From: DATBFX01 sp036558305
GTDB taxonomy: Bacteria > Chloroflexota > Chloroflexia > Thermomicrobiales > UBA6265
Direction of reading: 5' to 3'
Assembly (NCBI GenBank): GCA_036558305.1
Contig: DATBFX010000063.1
Span: 1 to 6,079, forward strand
Length of the DNA stretch: 6,079 bases
Under the pieces are notes generated by a model. That model saw only the letters and a list, made by a program, of their open reading frames with translations, was not told the origin of the DNA and did not search any database. Each line of letters starts with the position of its first letter. Position 1 is the stretch's first letter. The position numbers and the translations under genes were made by a program. Positions 1 through 6,002 of this stretch are shown piece after piece.

Positions 1-516
1 GATCGGACCGTGGGCGAGGTCGGTCGTTTCAAGCAGGTGGCGGGCCATCACCATGACGATCGCGATGCCCGCCTTGTCGTCGGCGCCGAGAAGGGTCGTC
101 CCGCTGGCGGTGACGATGTCGTCGCCGATCTTCTTGGCCAGATAGGGAAACTCCTGCGGCGAGATCACGGCGTTGGGGTCGTCGGGCAAAACGATGTCGC
201 TGCCGTCGTAGTTACGGTGGACGATCGGTTTGACACCGGTGGCGTTGAATTGCGGCGCCGTGTCGACGTGGGCCAGGAAGGCGATGGTCGGCACGTCGGT
301 CGTCACCGTTGCCGGGATCGTCGCCAAGACCGCCCCGTAATCGGTCAGCGTCACCTCCTGGGCGCCGAGCGTTCTCAGTTCGTCCGCCAACGGCCGGAGC
401 AGATCGTACTGCTTCTCCGTGCTGGGCGAGGTTGGGGATGATGCATCGGCCTGGGTATCGATCCGGGCGTAGCGGACGAGGCGCTCCTCGAGCTCGGTGT
501 CGAACTGATGTCCCAT
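1..516 (-). CDS. pepT: Peptidase T (tripeptide aminopeptidase), N-terminal part, cut by window edge
   Basis: Translating the minus strand from ATG 516-514 gives 172 uninterrupted codons to the left edge; the family is usually about 400-415 residues, so the C-terminal 60% is outside the window. Peptidase T (M20B) is a cytoplasmic di-zinc exopeptidase that removes the N-terminal residue from tripeptides. Visible marks are the first metal-ligand motif LAHVDTAP (His83, with Asp85 as the Asp that orients the zinc) and LLGADDKAG around residues 142-150, whose Asp146 matches the bridging metal ligand. The segment from about Asn102 to Leu126, with SPQEFPYL, is also typical of PepT and separates it from M20A dipeptidases. 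The catalytic Glu-Glu pair would follow just past the edge. The start is supported by AAGGGGAG four bases upstream. It is the third gene of the dipeptidase-glutaminase-PepT cluster, 65 bp after glsA. Family assignment is firm; completeness cannot be judged. Confidence 0.93.
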   Translation of the reverse strand, partial: MGHQFDTELEERLVRYARIDTQADASSPTSPSTEKQYDLLRPLADELRTLGAQEVTLTDYGAVLATIPATVTTDVPTIAFLAHVDTAPQFNATGVKPIVHRNYDGSDIVLPDDPNAVISPQEFPYLAKKIGDDIVTASGTTLLGADDKAGIAIVMVMARHLLETTDLAHGPI

Positions 517-520
517 GTCA

Positions 521-528
521 CTCCCCTT
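521..528 (-). promoter_or_regulatory. Ribosome binding site of pepT
   Basis: On the minus strand AAGGGGAG lies four bases before ATG 516-514. It is a purine-rich Shine-Dalgarno match and fixes the pepT start within the 65-bp gap after glsA, which suggests separate initiation on a shared transcript. Confidence 0.7.
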
Positions 529-574
529 GAAGGCCGTAAGCCGTCCAACGCTCTTTTTCGTCTGTCCGTCTCTC

Positions 575-602
575 CTACCGGCTATCGGCGATCGGCTACC
601 GG
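575..602. repeat. Four tandem copies of a 7-nt unit at the 3' end of glsA
   Basis: The plus strand reads as four consecutive heptamers: CTACCGG, CTATCGG, CGATCGG and CTACCGG, so the consensus is C-T/G-A-C/T-CGG. The array straddles the end of the glutaminase gene: the last six codons (P-V-A-D-R-R) and the TAG stop all fall inside it. A repeat-derived tail fits the fact that glutaminase homology fades before this point. Whether the unit recurs elsewhere in the genome cannot be seen here; I found no second array in this window. Confidence 0.7.
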
Positions 603-1652
603 CTCACAATTGACCCGCTCGGCAGGCTTCGATGCGAACACGTTGAGCCCGAGCCGATCCGAGAGGAATCTCGCAACCAGTTGCCCCTTGACGCTGTTGC
701 CGGCGGCGTCGAGCGGCGGGGCGAAGGTGGCGAGACCGCCCTTGCCGGGGGCGATCGTGACGATGCCGCCGCCGACCCCGCTCTTCCCCGGCAGCCCGAC
801 GTCGTAGAGCCAGTCGCCGGACGTCTCGTAGAGCCCGGCGGTCGCCATCACGGCCAGGACGCGCCGGCAGACTCCGGCGTCGACGACCCGCTCCCCGGTC
901 AGCGGGTTGACGCCGCCGTCGGCCAGGGTCGCGCCCATGACCGCCAGATCCCTGGCGGTGACGTTGAGCGAGCATTGCCTGGTGTAGAGGTCGGTCGTCT
1001 CGACCGGGTCGAAGTAGAGCCGGTCGTAGCTCTGAAGGAGGCGGGCGATGCCCTGGTTGCGGTAATTCGTCGCCGACGCGGAGGCGTAGACCGCGTCGTC
1101 GACCTCAAGCGTCCGACCGGCGAACCGCGATAGCCCCTCGTGGATGAACAGCCACTTCTCCGCGGCGGTGTTGCCCGGCGCCAGGCTCGTCGTCGCCAGC
1201 GCGCCCGAATTGACCATCGGGTTGCTCAGCCGGTCCGCGTTCAGTTCGACGGCCATGATCGAGTTGAACGGCAGCCCCGTGGGGTTCACGCCCAGTTTCG
1301 CACGGGCTTCTTCCGCACCGATCGCTTGCGCGACCAGGGCGAACACGAACGGTTTGGAGACGCTCATGAGCGTGAACGGGTACTGGGCGTCGCCGACGTG
1401 ATAGGTCGCGCCGTCGGTCCCGGCCACACAGATACCGAAAAGATCGCGCGGAACCGCGGCCAGCGCCGGGTAGTAATCCGCGTTCTCGCCCTCGTCGGTG
1501 ACTTTGAAACGGTCGTACGCCTCGTCCATCAAGGCCCGCACCTGATCGGGGAGGGGCAACCGCCCGGTCGAGACGCGCGAGGATTCATCCGTCGTCATGG
1601 TGGCGACGCTGGACTTTTGGTCATTGTCCGGCGAAGCGGATACTGACGCCAT
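582..1652 (-). CDS. glsA: Glutaminase A (serine-dependent beta-lactamase fold)
   Basis: The 356-residue protein hydrolyses L-glutamine to L-glutamate and ammonia, probably in the cytoplasm, as no signal peptide is seen. Against E. coli GlsA (YneH) the key residues are: nucleophile Ser97 and Lys100 in the SVSK motif (E. coli Ser66/Lys69), Asn148 in NPMVNSGA (Asn117), Asn199 in NYRNQ (Asn168), Tyr223 in LYTRQCS (Tyr192), Tyr275 in AGLYETSG (Tyr244), and the GLPGKSGVGGGI block with Lys290 and Val293. The residue matching E. coli Glu161 is Ala192. The family is usually about 305-330 residues; here about 35 extra residues at the N-terminus are polar and non-conserved, and the last six residues come from a heptanucleotide repeat. 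The ATG at 1652 has GGAG 11 bases upstream, a rather long spacing. An alternative ATG at 1598 (residue 19) has no clear Shine-Dalgarno but would also keep the whole domain. It lies 51 bp after the M20 dipeptidase and 65 bp before pepT, so co-transcription is likely. Confidence 0.95.
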   Translation of the reverse strand: MASVSASPDNDQKSSVATMTTDESSRVSTGRLPLPDQVRALMDEAYDRFKVTDEGENADYYPALAAVPRDLFGICVAGTDGATYHVGDAQYPFTLMSVSKPFVFALVAQAIGAEEARAKLGVNPTGLPFNSIMAVELNADRLSNPMVNSGALATTSLAPGNTAAEKWLFIHEGLSRFAGRTLEVDDAVYASASATNYRNQGIARLLQSYDRLYFDPVETTDLYTRQCSLNVTARDLAVMGATLADGGVNPLTGERVVDAGVCRRVLAVMATAGLYETSGDWLYDVGLPGKSGVGGGIVTIAPGKGGLATFAPPLDAAGNSVKGQLVARFLSDRLGLNVFASKPAERVNCEPVADRR

Positions 1653-1703
1653 GCGAAGCCGTGCTCCGAACCTTGTCCGACGCTGCCGATGCGGAGGATC
1701 GCA

Positions 1704-3092
1704 TCAGCCTCGCAACTGTGCCAACTCCTCGAGGTAGACGATCGCCGTCTCGATCCCGCGATAGAACATCTCGATGGTGTAGTTCTCGTTCGGCGAGTGC
1801 AGGCCGTCGCTGTCCAGACCATAGCCCATCATCACCACCGGCGCCTTCAAGAGCTCGCGGATGTCGGCCACGATCGGGATGCTGCCGCCGCCGCGGGTGA
1901 AGACCGGCTCATGCCCCCAGCCCCTCTCGTAGGCGCGAGCGGCGGCCTGCATCTCCGGCAGGTCGAACGGGATCAACGCCGGCAGGCCGGTCGTCAGGAG
2001 GCGGACGTCGACCTTTACGGTCGGTGGCGCGACGGACTCGATGTGCCGTTTGAGGACCTCGAAGATCTTGTTGGGGTCCTGATTGCCGACCAGACGCGAG
2101 CTGACCTTGGCGCCTGCCGAGGCGGGAATGATCGTCTTCGGGCCGGGACCCGAATAGCCGCTCCACATCCCGTTGATGTCGAGGGTCGGCCGGGCCGAAA
2201 CGCGCTCCTTGATCGTGAAGCGCTGGTCGCCCCAAACGGCCGGGACGCCCGTCGCCGCCTTGAACTGGTCGTCCGTGATCGCGGTCTTCGCGATCATGTC
2301 GCGCTCTTCTTGCGTCAACGGCACGACGTCGTCGTAGAAACCCGGCGCCGTCACGGTATTGTCCGGGTTGTAGAGCTTCGACAGGATTTCGACGAGGGCG
2401 AGCGCGGGATTGTGCGTCGCCCCGCCGAAGAACCCGCTGTGCAGGTCCTCGCGCGGTCCCTGGACCTCGATTTCGAGGTAGGTCATCCCGCGCAGGCTGT
2501 GGGTGATCGCCGGCTCGTCGATCGTGGGCATCGAGGAGTCGCTGATGACGCAGACGTCGGCTTTGAGCAGGTCAAGATGCTCTTCGATGAAGGGCCGCAG
2601 GTTGGGAGACGAGACCTCCTCTTCGCCTTCCAAGAGGAACTTCAGATTGACCGGCGGACCGTCGCCGGTCTGCTTGTACGACTCGAAGGCCTTGACGTGG
2701 ATGAAGAGCTGACCCTTGTCGTCGGTCGAGCCGCGGGCGTAGATCTTGCCGTCCTTCTCGACCGGTTCGAACGGCGGGGTCTCCCAGCCGTCCTCCATCG
2801 CCGCGGGCACGACGTCGTAGTGACCGTAGACCAGCACGATCGGTTTGTTCGGACCGGCTCCCAACCACTCGCCGTAGACGACCGGATGCCCGGCGGTGGG
2901 CATGACCGCCACGTTCTCGGCGCCGAGACCGCGCAGGTGGTTCGCCAGCCACTCGGCCGCCGCCCGCACGTCGTCCGCGTGTGCCGGGTCGGCGCTGAGA
3001 CTGGGGATGCGAAGAAGCTCGTAGAGCTCCTGAACGAATCGCTGACCGTTGGCGCGCGAATACTGGCGCGCGGCGTCGCTCGACTGTGCCAT
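1704..3092 (-). CDS. M20 family dipeptidase (CNDP-like metallopeptidase)
   Basis: The 462-residue protein is the normal length for M20 dipeptidases of the carnosinase/CN2 type, which cleave dipeptides with a di-metal centre. The full ligand set can be read: His91 and Asp93 in YGHYDVVP, bridging Asp124 in RGSTDDKG, general base Glu158 and ligand Glu159 in EGEEEVSS, Asp185 in VISDSS, and His432 in LHSPNE. His218 in EDLHSG matches the histidine that reaches across the dimer to the substrate. The lid/dimerisation domain spans roughly residues 200-315 and the catalytic domain resumes after it. There is no signal peptide, so it is probably cytoplasmic. The ATG at 3092 has GGAG ten bases upstream on the minus strand; stop TGA is at 1706-1704. 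It is the first gene of the peptidase-glutaminase-PepT cluster. Exact substrate is not predictable; some members act as acetylornithine or succinyl-diaminopimelate deacylases, but the EGEEEVSS and REDLHSG context favours a dipeptidase. Confidence 0.94.
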   Translation of the reverse strand: MAQSSDAARQYSRANGQRFVQELYELLRIPSLSADPAHADDVRAAAEWLANHLRGLGAENVAVMPTAGHPVVYGEWLGAGPNKPIVLVYGHYDVVPAAMEDGWETPPFEPVEKDGKIYARGSTDDKGQLFIHVKAFESYKQTGDGPPVNLKFLLEGEEEVSSPNLRPFIEEHLDLLKADVCVISDSSMPTIDEPAITHSLRGMTYLEIEVQGPREDLHSGFFGGATHNPALALVEILSKLYNPDNTVTAPGFYDDVVPLTQEERDMIAKTAITDDQFKAATGVPAVWGDQRFTIKERVSARPTLDINGMWSGYSGPGPKTIIPASAGAKVSSRLVGNQDPNKIFEVLKRHIESVAPPTVKVDVRLLTTGLPALIPFDLPEMQAAARAYERGWGHEPVFTRGGGSIPIVADIRELLKAPVVMMGYGLDSDGLHSPNENYTIEMFYRGIETAIVYLEELAQLRG

Positions 3093-3198
3093 TCCGTGCT
3101 CACTCCATCTCGCCCGTCAACCGTGGCGTCGATGCGATCGAACTTTCGTCCGCTTAAGCGCTGAAGAGGCCGGTCAAGGCGGCTGGGTCGTTGCGATT

Positions 3199-3220
3199 CG
3201 GCTTCGCCGGCACGAAACCG
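3199..3220 (-). repeat. Hairpin in the 5' region of the dipeptidase gene
   Basis: On the minus strand CGGTTTCG and CGAAGCCG form an 8-bp stem, including one G-U pair, around the six-base loop TGCCGG. The G-U pair becomes a C-A mismatch on the other strand, so the structure fits a minus-strand transcript better. No U-tract follows, so it does not look like an intrinsic terminator. It lies about 110 bp before the dipeptidase start and could be part of a 5' leader; function unknown. Confidence 0.4.
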
Positions 3221-3290
3221 GTGGTCCCCATCGATCGGGATGCGAGGCATCCGCCGATGGACCAAAGCTTAGTCCGGCGCTCGAGTTGAG

Positions 3291-3365
3291 GCATCGGTCG
3301 AAAGTCGTAGTCGTCAGGTGCAAAGGGCCGCGTGTCATGCCGAACCTGTGAGTCGCGACCGATGC
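3291..3365. repeat. 10-bp inverted repeat with 55-bp spacer
   Basis: GCATCGGTCG at 3291-3300 is the exact reverse complement of CGACCGATGC at 3356-3365. Within and beside it lies a 9-bp direct repeat, CATGCCGAA at 3336-3344 and 3369-3377. The arrangement could be the remnant of a small intergenic repeat element or a leader RNA fold; nothing identifies it further. Confidence 0.4.
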
Positions 3366-3409
3366 GTCCATGCCGAAGAGCCAATCCCCGAAAAGGTGAT
3401 TCAACCTGG

Positions 3410-4927
3410 CTAACCCCCGCTGATGAGGTAGATTCGGAGGGTCAGATCCGGGCCGGTCACCTCGTCGAGCGAAACCGAGTAGCCACTGACCGGTGCACCT
3501 TCGACACCGGGCGCCCGCGGAACGTAATAGGTCGTGTACCCCTCGGGTAACTTCGTCATTTTCAACAGATAGGTCCCGAAGGGCAGATCCGACCAGCGGT
3601 ATTGGCCGTTGCGGAGCGGGCTCGCGTCGTCCAGGGTCAGCGTCCCCGCGATCACGTTGCCCGTGATGGCCACCTCGAACGTTCCGGTGGCCAGATTGAC
3701 GCTACAGCGGCTGGCATCGAAGTCTTCGATGGTCACACCCGGTTCGCAATTGAAGGTGGAGATCGTCAACGAACCGGTCGGCGTCGGGGTTTCGGTGGGC
3801 AGCGGCGTGTACGTCGGCTGGGGTGTGTAGGTGGGCCGCGGGGTATACGTCGGTTGTGCCGTGTACGTGGGCCGTGGGGTGTAGGTCGCTTGAGCGGTGT
3901 CGGTCGGTCGCGGCGTGTTCGAGGGGAGGAGCGTCGCCGTGGTGGACGGCCGCGGCGGAACGGTCCGCGTCGCGGTCGGGATAGGTGTGTTGGTGGCCGT
4001 CGAGGTCGGCGTTCGAGACGGTGTGGGGCTCGGTGTCCGAGGCTGAATCGGGACGGAGGAGGGGGTTGCGGTCGGGGGAGGCGGCGAACTGTCGAGCAGG
4101 ACCGGAATGGCGACGATGTCTTGCTCGCTGCCGTCCTTGGCCGACTCCTGGAAGAAGACGAGGGTGCCGCGCTGGGGTTCGGCGAGGAGATAGGCAATGG
4201 AACCGCTGAATCGCCCGCGGGTGCCGCTGCCCGAGGAGGCGGTCAGGAAATCTTCGAACAGGACGCGGCCTTGTTCGTCGGCGAGCCGGACGTGAAGGGT
4301 GGCCTCGAAGGTATTGGCCGTCCCGCCCAACTGGATCGGACTGGACAGGCTTCCCCACGGGGTCGGCGACTCCACGAAAATGGCCGGGAGCAGCGCCTCG
4401 TAGTTGCCGCGTCCGGCCGGTCGGGAGAGGTTCCTGCCGTCGCCGGAGCGGGCTCGGACGTCTTGGCCGTCGACCTTGAAGGCAACAAAGCGAATGTTTG
4501 CGAACTGCGTCAGGGTGAAGACGACCTGAGCCATCCGGGCCGGGATCGCGGACTCGTCGCCGGTCGTGAACTCCGACGAGAGATCGACCGTGGCCGTTTG
4601 GGTCTCCTCGTCGAGCTCGATGGCACCGCGGAGCGTGGTGCCCACGGGGATGACCGTTCGCAAGCCGACCGCGAGTTCGGTATCCAGGGGACCCGCGAGG
4701 AGTTGCCGCATCGCCACGTCGTAGGCAGAGACATCGGCGGGCAGTGGCCGAAGCTGGCCGGTGCCAATCCTGCCGTCGCGGAGGAAGAAGGCGGAGAAAG
4801 ACGGTTGCTCCACCGCGCCGGCGGCCGGGCGATGGACGATCACCACCATACTGGAAGCAGTTACTACAACGAGGAGAACGGCAAGCAGAGCGGACCTGAG
4901 TGTCTTGCTCGCCCGATACCGCGGCAT
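3410..4927 (-). CDS. GerMN-Gmad2 domain envelope protein with Thr/Pro repeat linker and C-terminal beta domain
   Basis: The start is chosen at ATG 4927, which has GGAAGGAG seven bases upstream and gives 505 residues with a classic N-terminus: basic residues, then a hydrophobic core at about 11-33. A longer frame from ATG 4978 (522 residues) has a weaker site. AGA before residue 39 could be a signal peptidase site; there is no lipobox cysteine, so it is either secreted or anchored by the N-terminal helix. Residues about 45-155 match a GerMN domain (FFLRDG, LLAGP, TVIPVGT, ATVDLSSEF). Residues about 178-278 match the Ig-like Gmad2 domain (IFVESPTPWGSLSSP, GTANTFEATL, FFQESAKDGS). A Thr/Pro-rich linker runs to about 385 and contains eight hexapeptide repeats. 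The last 120 residues hold two cysteines (394, 408) and a DLPFGTYLLKM...LPEGY pattern like CnaB/prealbumin-type beta domains. GerMN and Gmad2 occur in spore germination proteins of Firmicutes, but in Chloroflexota-like genomes the role is unknown; cell-wall or surface binding is an inference. Confidence 0.85.
   Translation of the reverse strand: MPRYRASKTLRSALLAVLLVVVTASSMVVIVHRPAAGAVEQPSFSAFFLRDGRIGTGQLRPLPADVSAYDVAMRQLLAGPLDTELAVGLRTVIPVGTTLRGAIELDEETQTATVDLSSEFTTGDESAIPARMAQVVFTLTQFANIRFVAFKVDGQDVRARSGDGRNLSRPAGRGNYEALLPAIFVESPTPWGSLSSPIQLGGTANTFEATLHVRLADEQGRVLFEDFLTASSGSGTRGRFSGSIAYLLAEPQRGTLVFFQESAKDGSEQDIVAIPVLLDSSPPPPTATPSSVPIQPRTPSPTPSRTPTSTATNTPIPTATRTVPPRPSTTATLLPSNTPRPTDTAQATYTPRPTYTAQPTYTPRPTYTPQPTYTPLPTETPTPTGSLTISTFNCEPGVTIEDFDASRCSVNLATGTFEVAITGNVIAGTLTLDDASPLRNGQYRWSDLPFGTYLLKMTKLPEGYTTYYVPRAPGVEGAPVSGYSVSLDEVTGPDLTLRIYLISGG
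3779..3922 (-). repeat. 18-nt tandem repeat coding for eight T-x-T-P/A-x-P hexapeptides
   Basis: Within the linker of the GerMN-Gmad2 protein eight consecutive six-residue units can be read: SNTPRP, TDTAQA, TYTPRP, TYTAQP, TYTPRP, TYTPQP, TYTPLP, TETPTP. The five central units keep Thr-Tyr-Thr exactly. The DNA units vary at third codon positions, so the array is diverged rather than freshly duplicated. Such Thr/Pro stretches usually form extended, often glycosylated spacers between wall or membrane and outer domains; the regular tyrosine is less usual. Confidence 0.85.
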
Positions 4928-4934
4928 GACCTTG

Positions 4935-4942
4935 CTCCTTCC
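4935..4942 (-). promoter_or_regulatory. Ribosome binding site of the GerMN-Gmad2 gene
   Basis: GGAAGGAG on the minus strand lies seven bases before ATG 4927-4925. It is the strongest Shine-Dalgarno match near this gene and is the reason for choosing this start over the ATG at 4978. Confidence 0.75.
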
Positions 4943-5014
4943 GCGTACGTGCACCTTATCCCCTCGACGCCTCGCCATGGTATCACCAGGTCCAGATTAA
5001 CCGGTCGAGGTCGC

Positions 5015-5692
5015 TCAATCGAGCAGCCCCGCGATGCCCTTATAGACGAACAGCGCGCCGAATACGACCGAGACCGCGATGGTGATCTGCCGGTTGTGCG
5101 CTTCCAACCACGTCTTGGCCGACGCCAGGATCGGCGCCGATCGCTTCGGCGCCACGGCGTAGGCGCCGACTGCCACGAGGAGGAGCGACTGGGCGGCCAG
5201 CACATAAAAGAGGTACGCGACGATGTTCTGTGCCCGGCTGAGGTCCGCCTCGCTGATGACGCCGATCGCCGAGAGGGTGAAGACCCAGGGCTTGGCCCCG
5301 ATCAGGAGCAAGGCCGCGCCGAGTCCGAAGGCCTTGAGCGGGGTCAACGAGTCCAGCAACGCCATCCACTTCGGGGGTGGCGCGTCGGGGTCGTCCTCCT
5401 TGAGCCAGGACCTCGCCGCGGACACCAGCATCAGGGTCCCGAGGGCGAGCAACAGGGTCACCGCCACCGGGGAGGTCCCGCCGTCCTCTCCCTCCGCCGC
5501 GTCCGCCGCCGCGAACAGTGCACCGAGCACGATTCCTTGTCCCAGCCGCACCGCCGTCGCCCCGGCCACGAACGCTCCGGCCCGGGCCAGCCCGTTCTGG
5601 CTACTGAGGAGGAGGAGGACGATGATGATCCAGATCGGCACGATCGCCGCGCCGGCAATCAACGGGAGGAGCGAGAGGATGACGTCGCCCAC
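5015..5692 (-). CDS. GAP family / SfLAP-like six-helix membrane protein
   Basis: From GTG 5692-5690 the protein has 225 residues, the usual size of GAP (Sap, sulfolipid-1-addressing protein-like) family members. The open frame continues upstream to an ATG at 5839, but those 49 extra residues are polar and compositionally odd, whereas GTG has AGGAG seven bases upstream and opens directly into the first helix. Hydrophobic segments lie at about 3-29, 38-62, 76-92, 118-145, 157-180 and 202-222. Charged loops are EGEDGG near 67-71 and LKEDDPD near 97-103. The KPWVFTLSAIGVI stretch at about 134-145, after a glycine-rich helix, corresponds to the NPK-type motif of this family; the end NRQITIAVSVVFGALFVYKG is also typical. 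In mycobacteria Sap assists transport of sulfolipid-1 to the cell surface; the substrate here is unknown. A LysE-like exporter is the main alternative. It is followed after 87 bp by the GerMN-Gmad2 gene, and no terminator is visible between them. Confidence 0.78.
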   Translation of the reverse strand: MGDVILSLLPLIAGAAIVPIWIIIVLLLLSSQNGLARAGAFVAGATAVRLGQGIVLGALFAAADAAEGEDGGTSPVAVTLLLALGTLMLVSAARSWLKEDDPDAPPPKWMALLDSLTPLKAFGLGAALLLIGAKPWVFTLSAIGVISEADLSRAQNIVAYLFYVLAAQSLLLVAVGAYAVAPKRSAPILASAKTWLEAHNRQITIAVSVVFGALFVYKGIAGLLD

Positions 5693-6002
5693 TATTTGGC
5701 TCCTGGGTTGGTCGCCTCGACGAGCCAGCGCTTTCGGCGACGGGCTCCGGTCACCGATCCCGCGTCCGTCACCCCTGTCCGTCTCCTCGTCGATGGCGCA
5801 CATGATCGAAGGCGATCGCGTCGTTTCGGGCACTGCCACCCCTGGCGCCGGCGGTCACGCTGCTACCGCCCGGTCGTACCCCAGCCGTGTCGTCCACCGG
5901 GTCGGGGATCGAAGCGTGTCCGCATCGTTTCAGGAGGACCGCGCTCTGCGTTGATGCGAAAGGTGTAACGCTGGGGTGCATTCGTCATTGACGGTTATGG
6001 GC
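5693..6002 (-). other. 310-bp intergenic region upstream of the GAP family gene
   Basis: No protein gene is supported here: the open frames are high-GC shadows rich in Arg, Gly and Pro with no recognisable domain. Visible structures are a 6-bp stem GGCGGT/ACCGCC with a nine-base loop at 5850-5870 and an 8-bp inverted repeat, ACCCCAGC at 5878-5885 and GCTGGGGT at 5970-5977. I found no convincing sigma-70-type promoter for the GAP gene, and no GC stem followed by a U-tract after the upstream gene. Confidence 0.5.
5700..5704 (-). promoter_or_regulatory. Ribosome binding site deciding a GTG start
   Basis: AGGAG on the minus strand is seven bases upstream of GTG 5692-5690. Nothing comparable precedes the in-frame ATG codons further upstream (5839 and 5803), so this site supports the shorter 225-residue protein. 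Confidence 0.7.

Larger units (their letters stand above)
3093..3409 (-). other. 317-bp intergenic region upstream of the dipeptidase cluster
   Basis: This gap lies between the stop of the GerMN protein and the start of the M20 dipeptidase, so it should hold the promoter of the peptidase-glutaminase cluster and any terminator of the gene before it. I see neither convincingly: the best minus-strand -10-like hexamer is TAAGCT (3271-3266) without a good -35, and the AGGT/ACCT stem before TTTT near 3392-3408 has only four pairs. It does contain a hairpin, a 10-bp inverted repeat and a 9-bp direct repeat, listed separately. Small reading frames here show no recognisable protein. Confidence 0.5.

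Noticed and set aside
1689..3164. A 491-codon plus-strand open frame opposite the M20 dipeptidase
   Set aside because: The minus strand here encodes a dipeptidase with all metal ligands; the plus-strand product is Arg/Asp/Val-rich text without a recognisable motif, so it is a shadow frame.
3172..3177. A TTGACC -35-like hexamer on the minus strand upstream of the dipeptidase
   Set aside because: No acceptable -10 hexamer sits 16-18 bases downstream; the nearest candidate is TAAGCG at 15 bases.
3259..3275. A palindrome-like sequence around AAGCTT that might be an operator
   Set aside because: Only four outer base pairs match (GGAC/GTCC) and their centre does not coincide with the centre of AAGCTT, so the symmetry is poor.
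3392..3408. Possible intrinsic terminator after the GerMN-Gmad2 gene
   Set aside because: The stem AGGT/ACCT before TTTT has only four pairs and is not GC-rich; too weak to call.
5690..5839. A 49-residue N-terminal extension of the GAP family protein from ATG 5839
   Set aside because: The extension is polar, matches nothing in the family and has no Shine-Dalgarno, while the internal GTG has AGGAG at ideal spacing and begins right at the first helix.
3602..5968. A 788-codon plus-strand open frame opposite the GerMN-Gmad2 and GAP genes
   Set aside because: Its translation is dominated by Arg, Gly and Asp/Glu without any domain, it spans two well-supported minus-strand genes plus their gaps, and long antisense frames are expected in GC-rich DNA where stop codons are rare.
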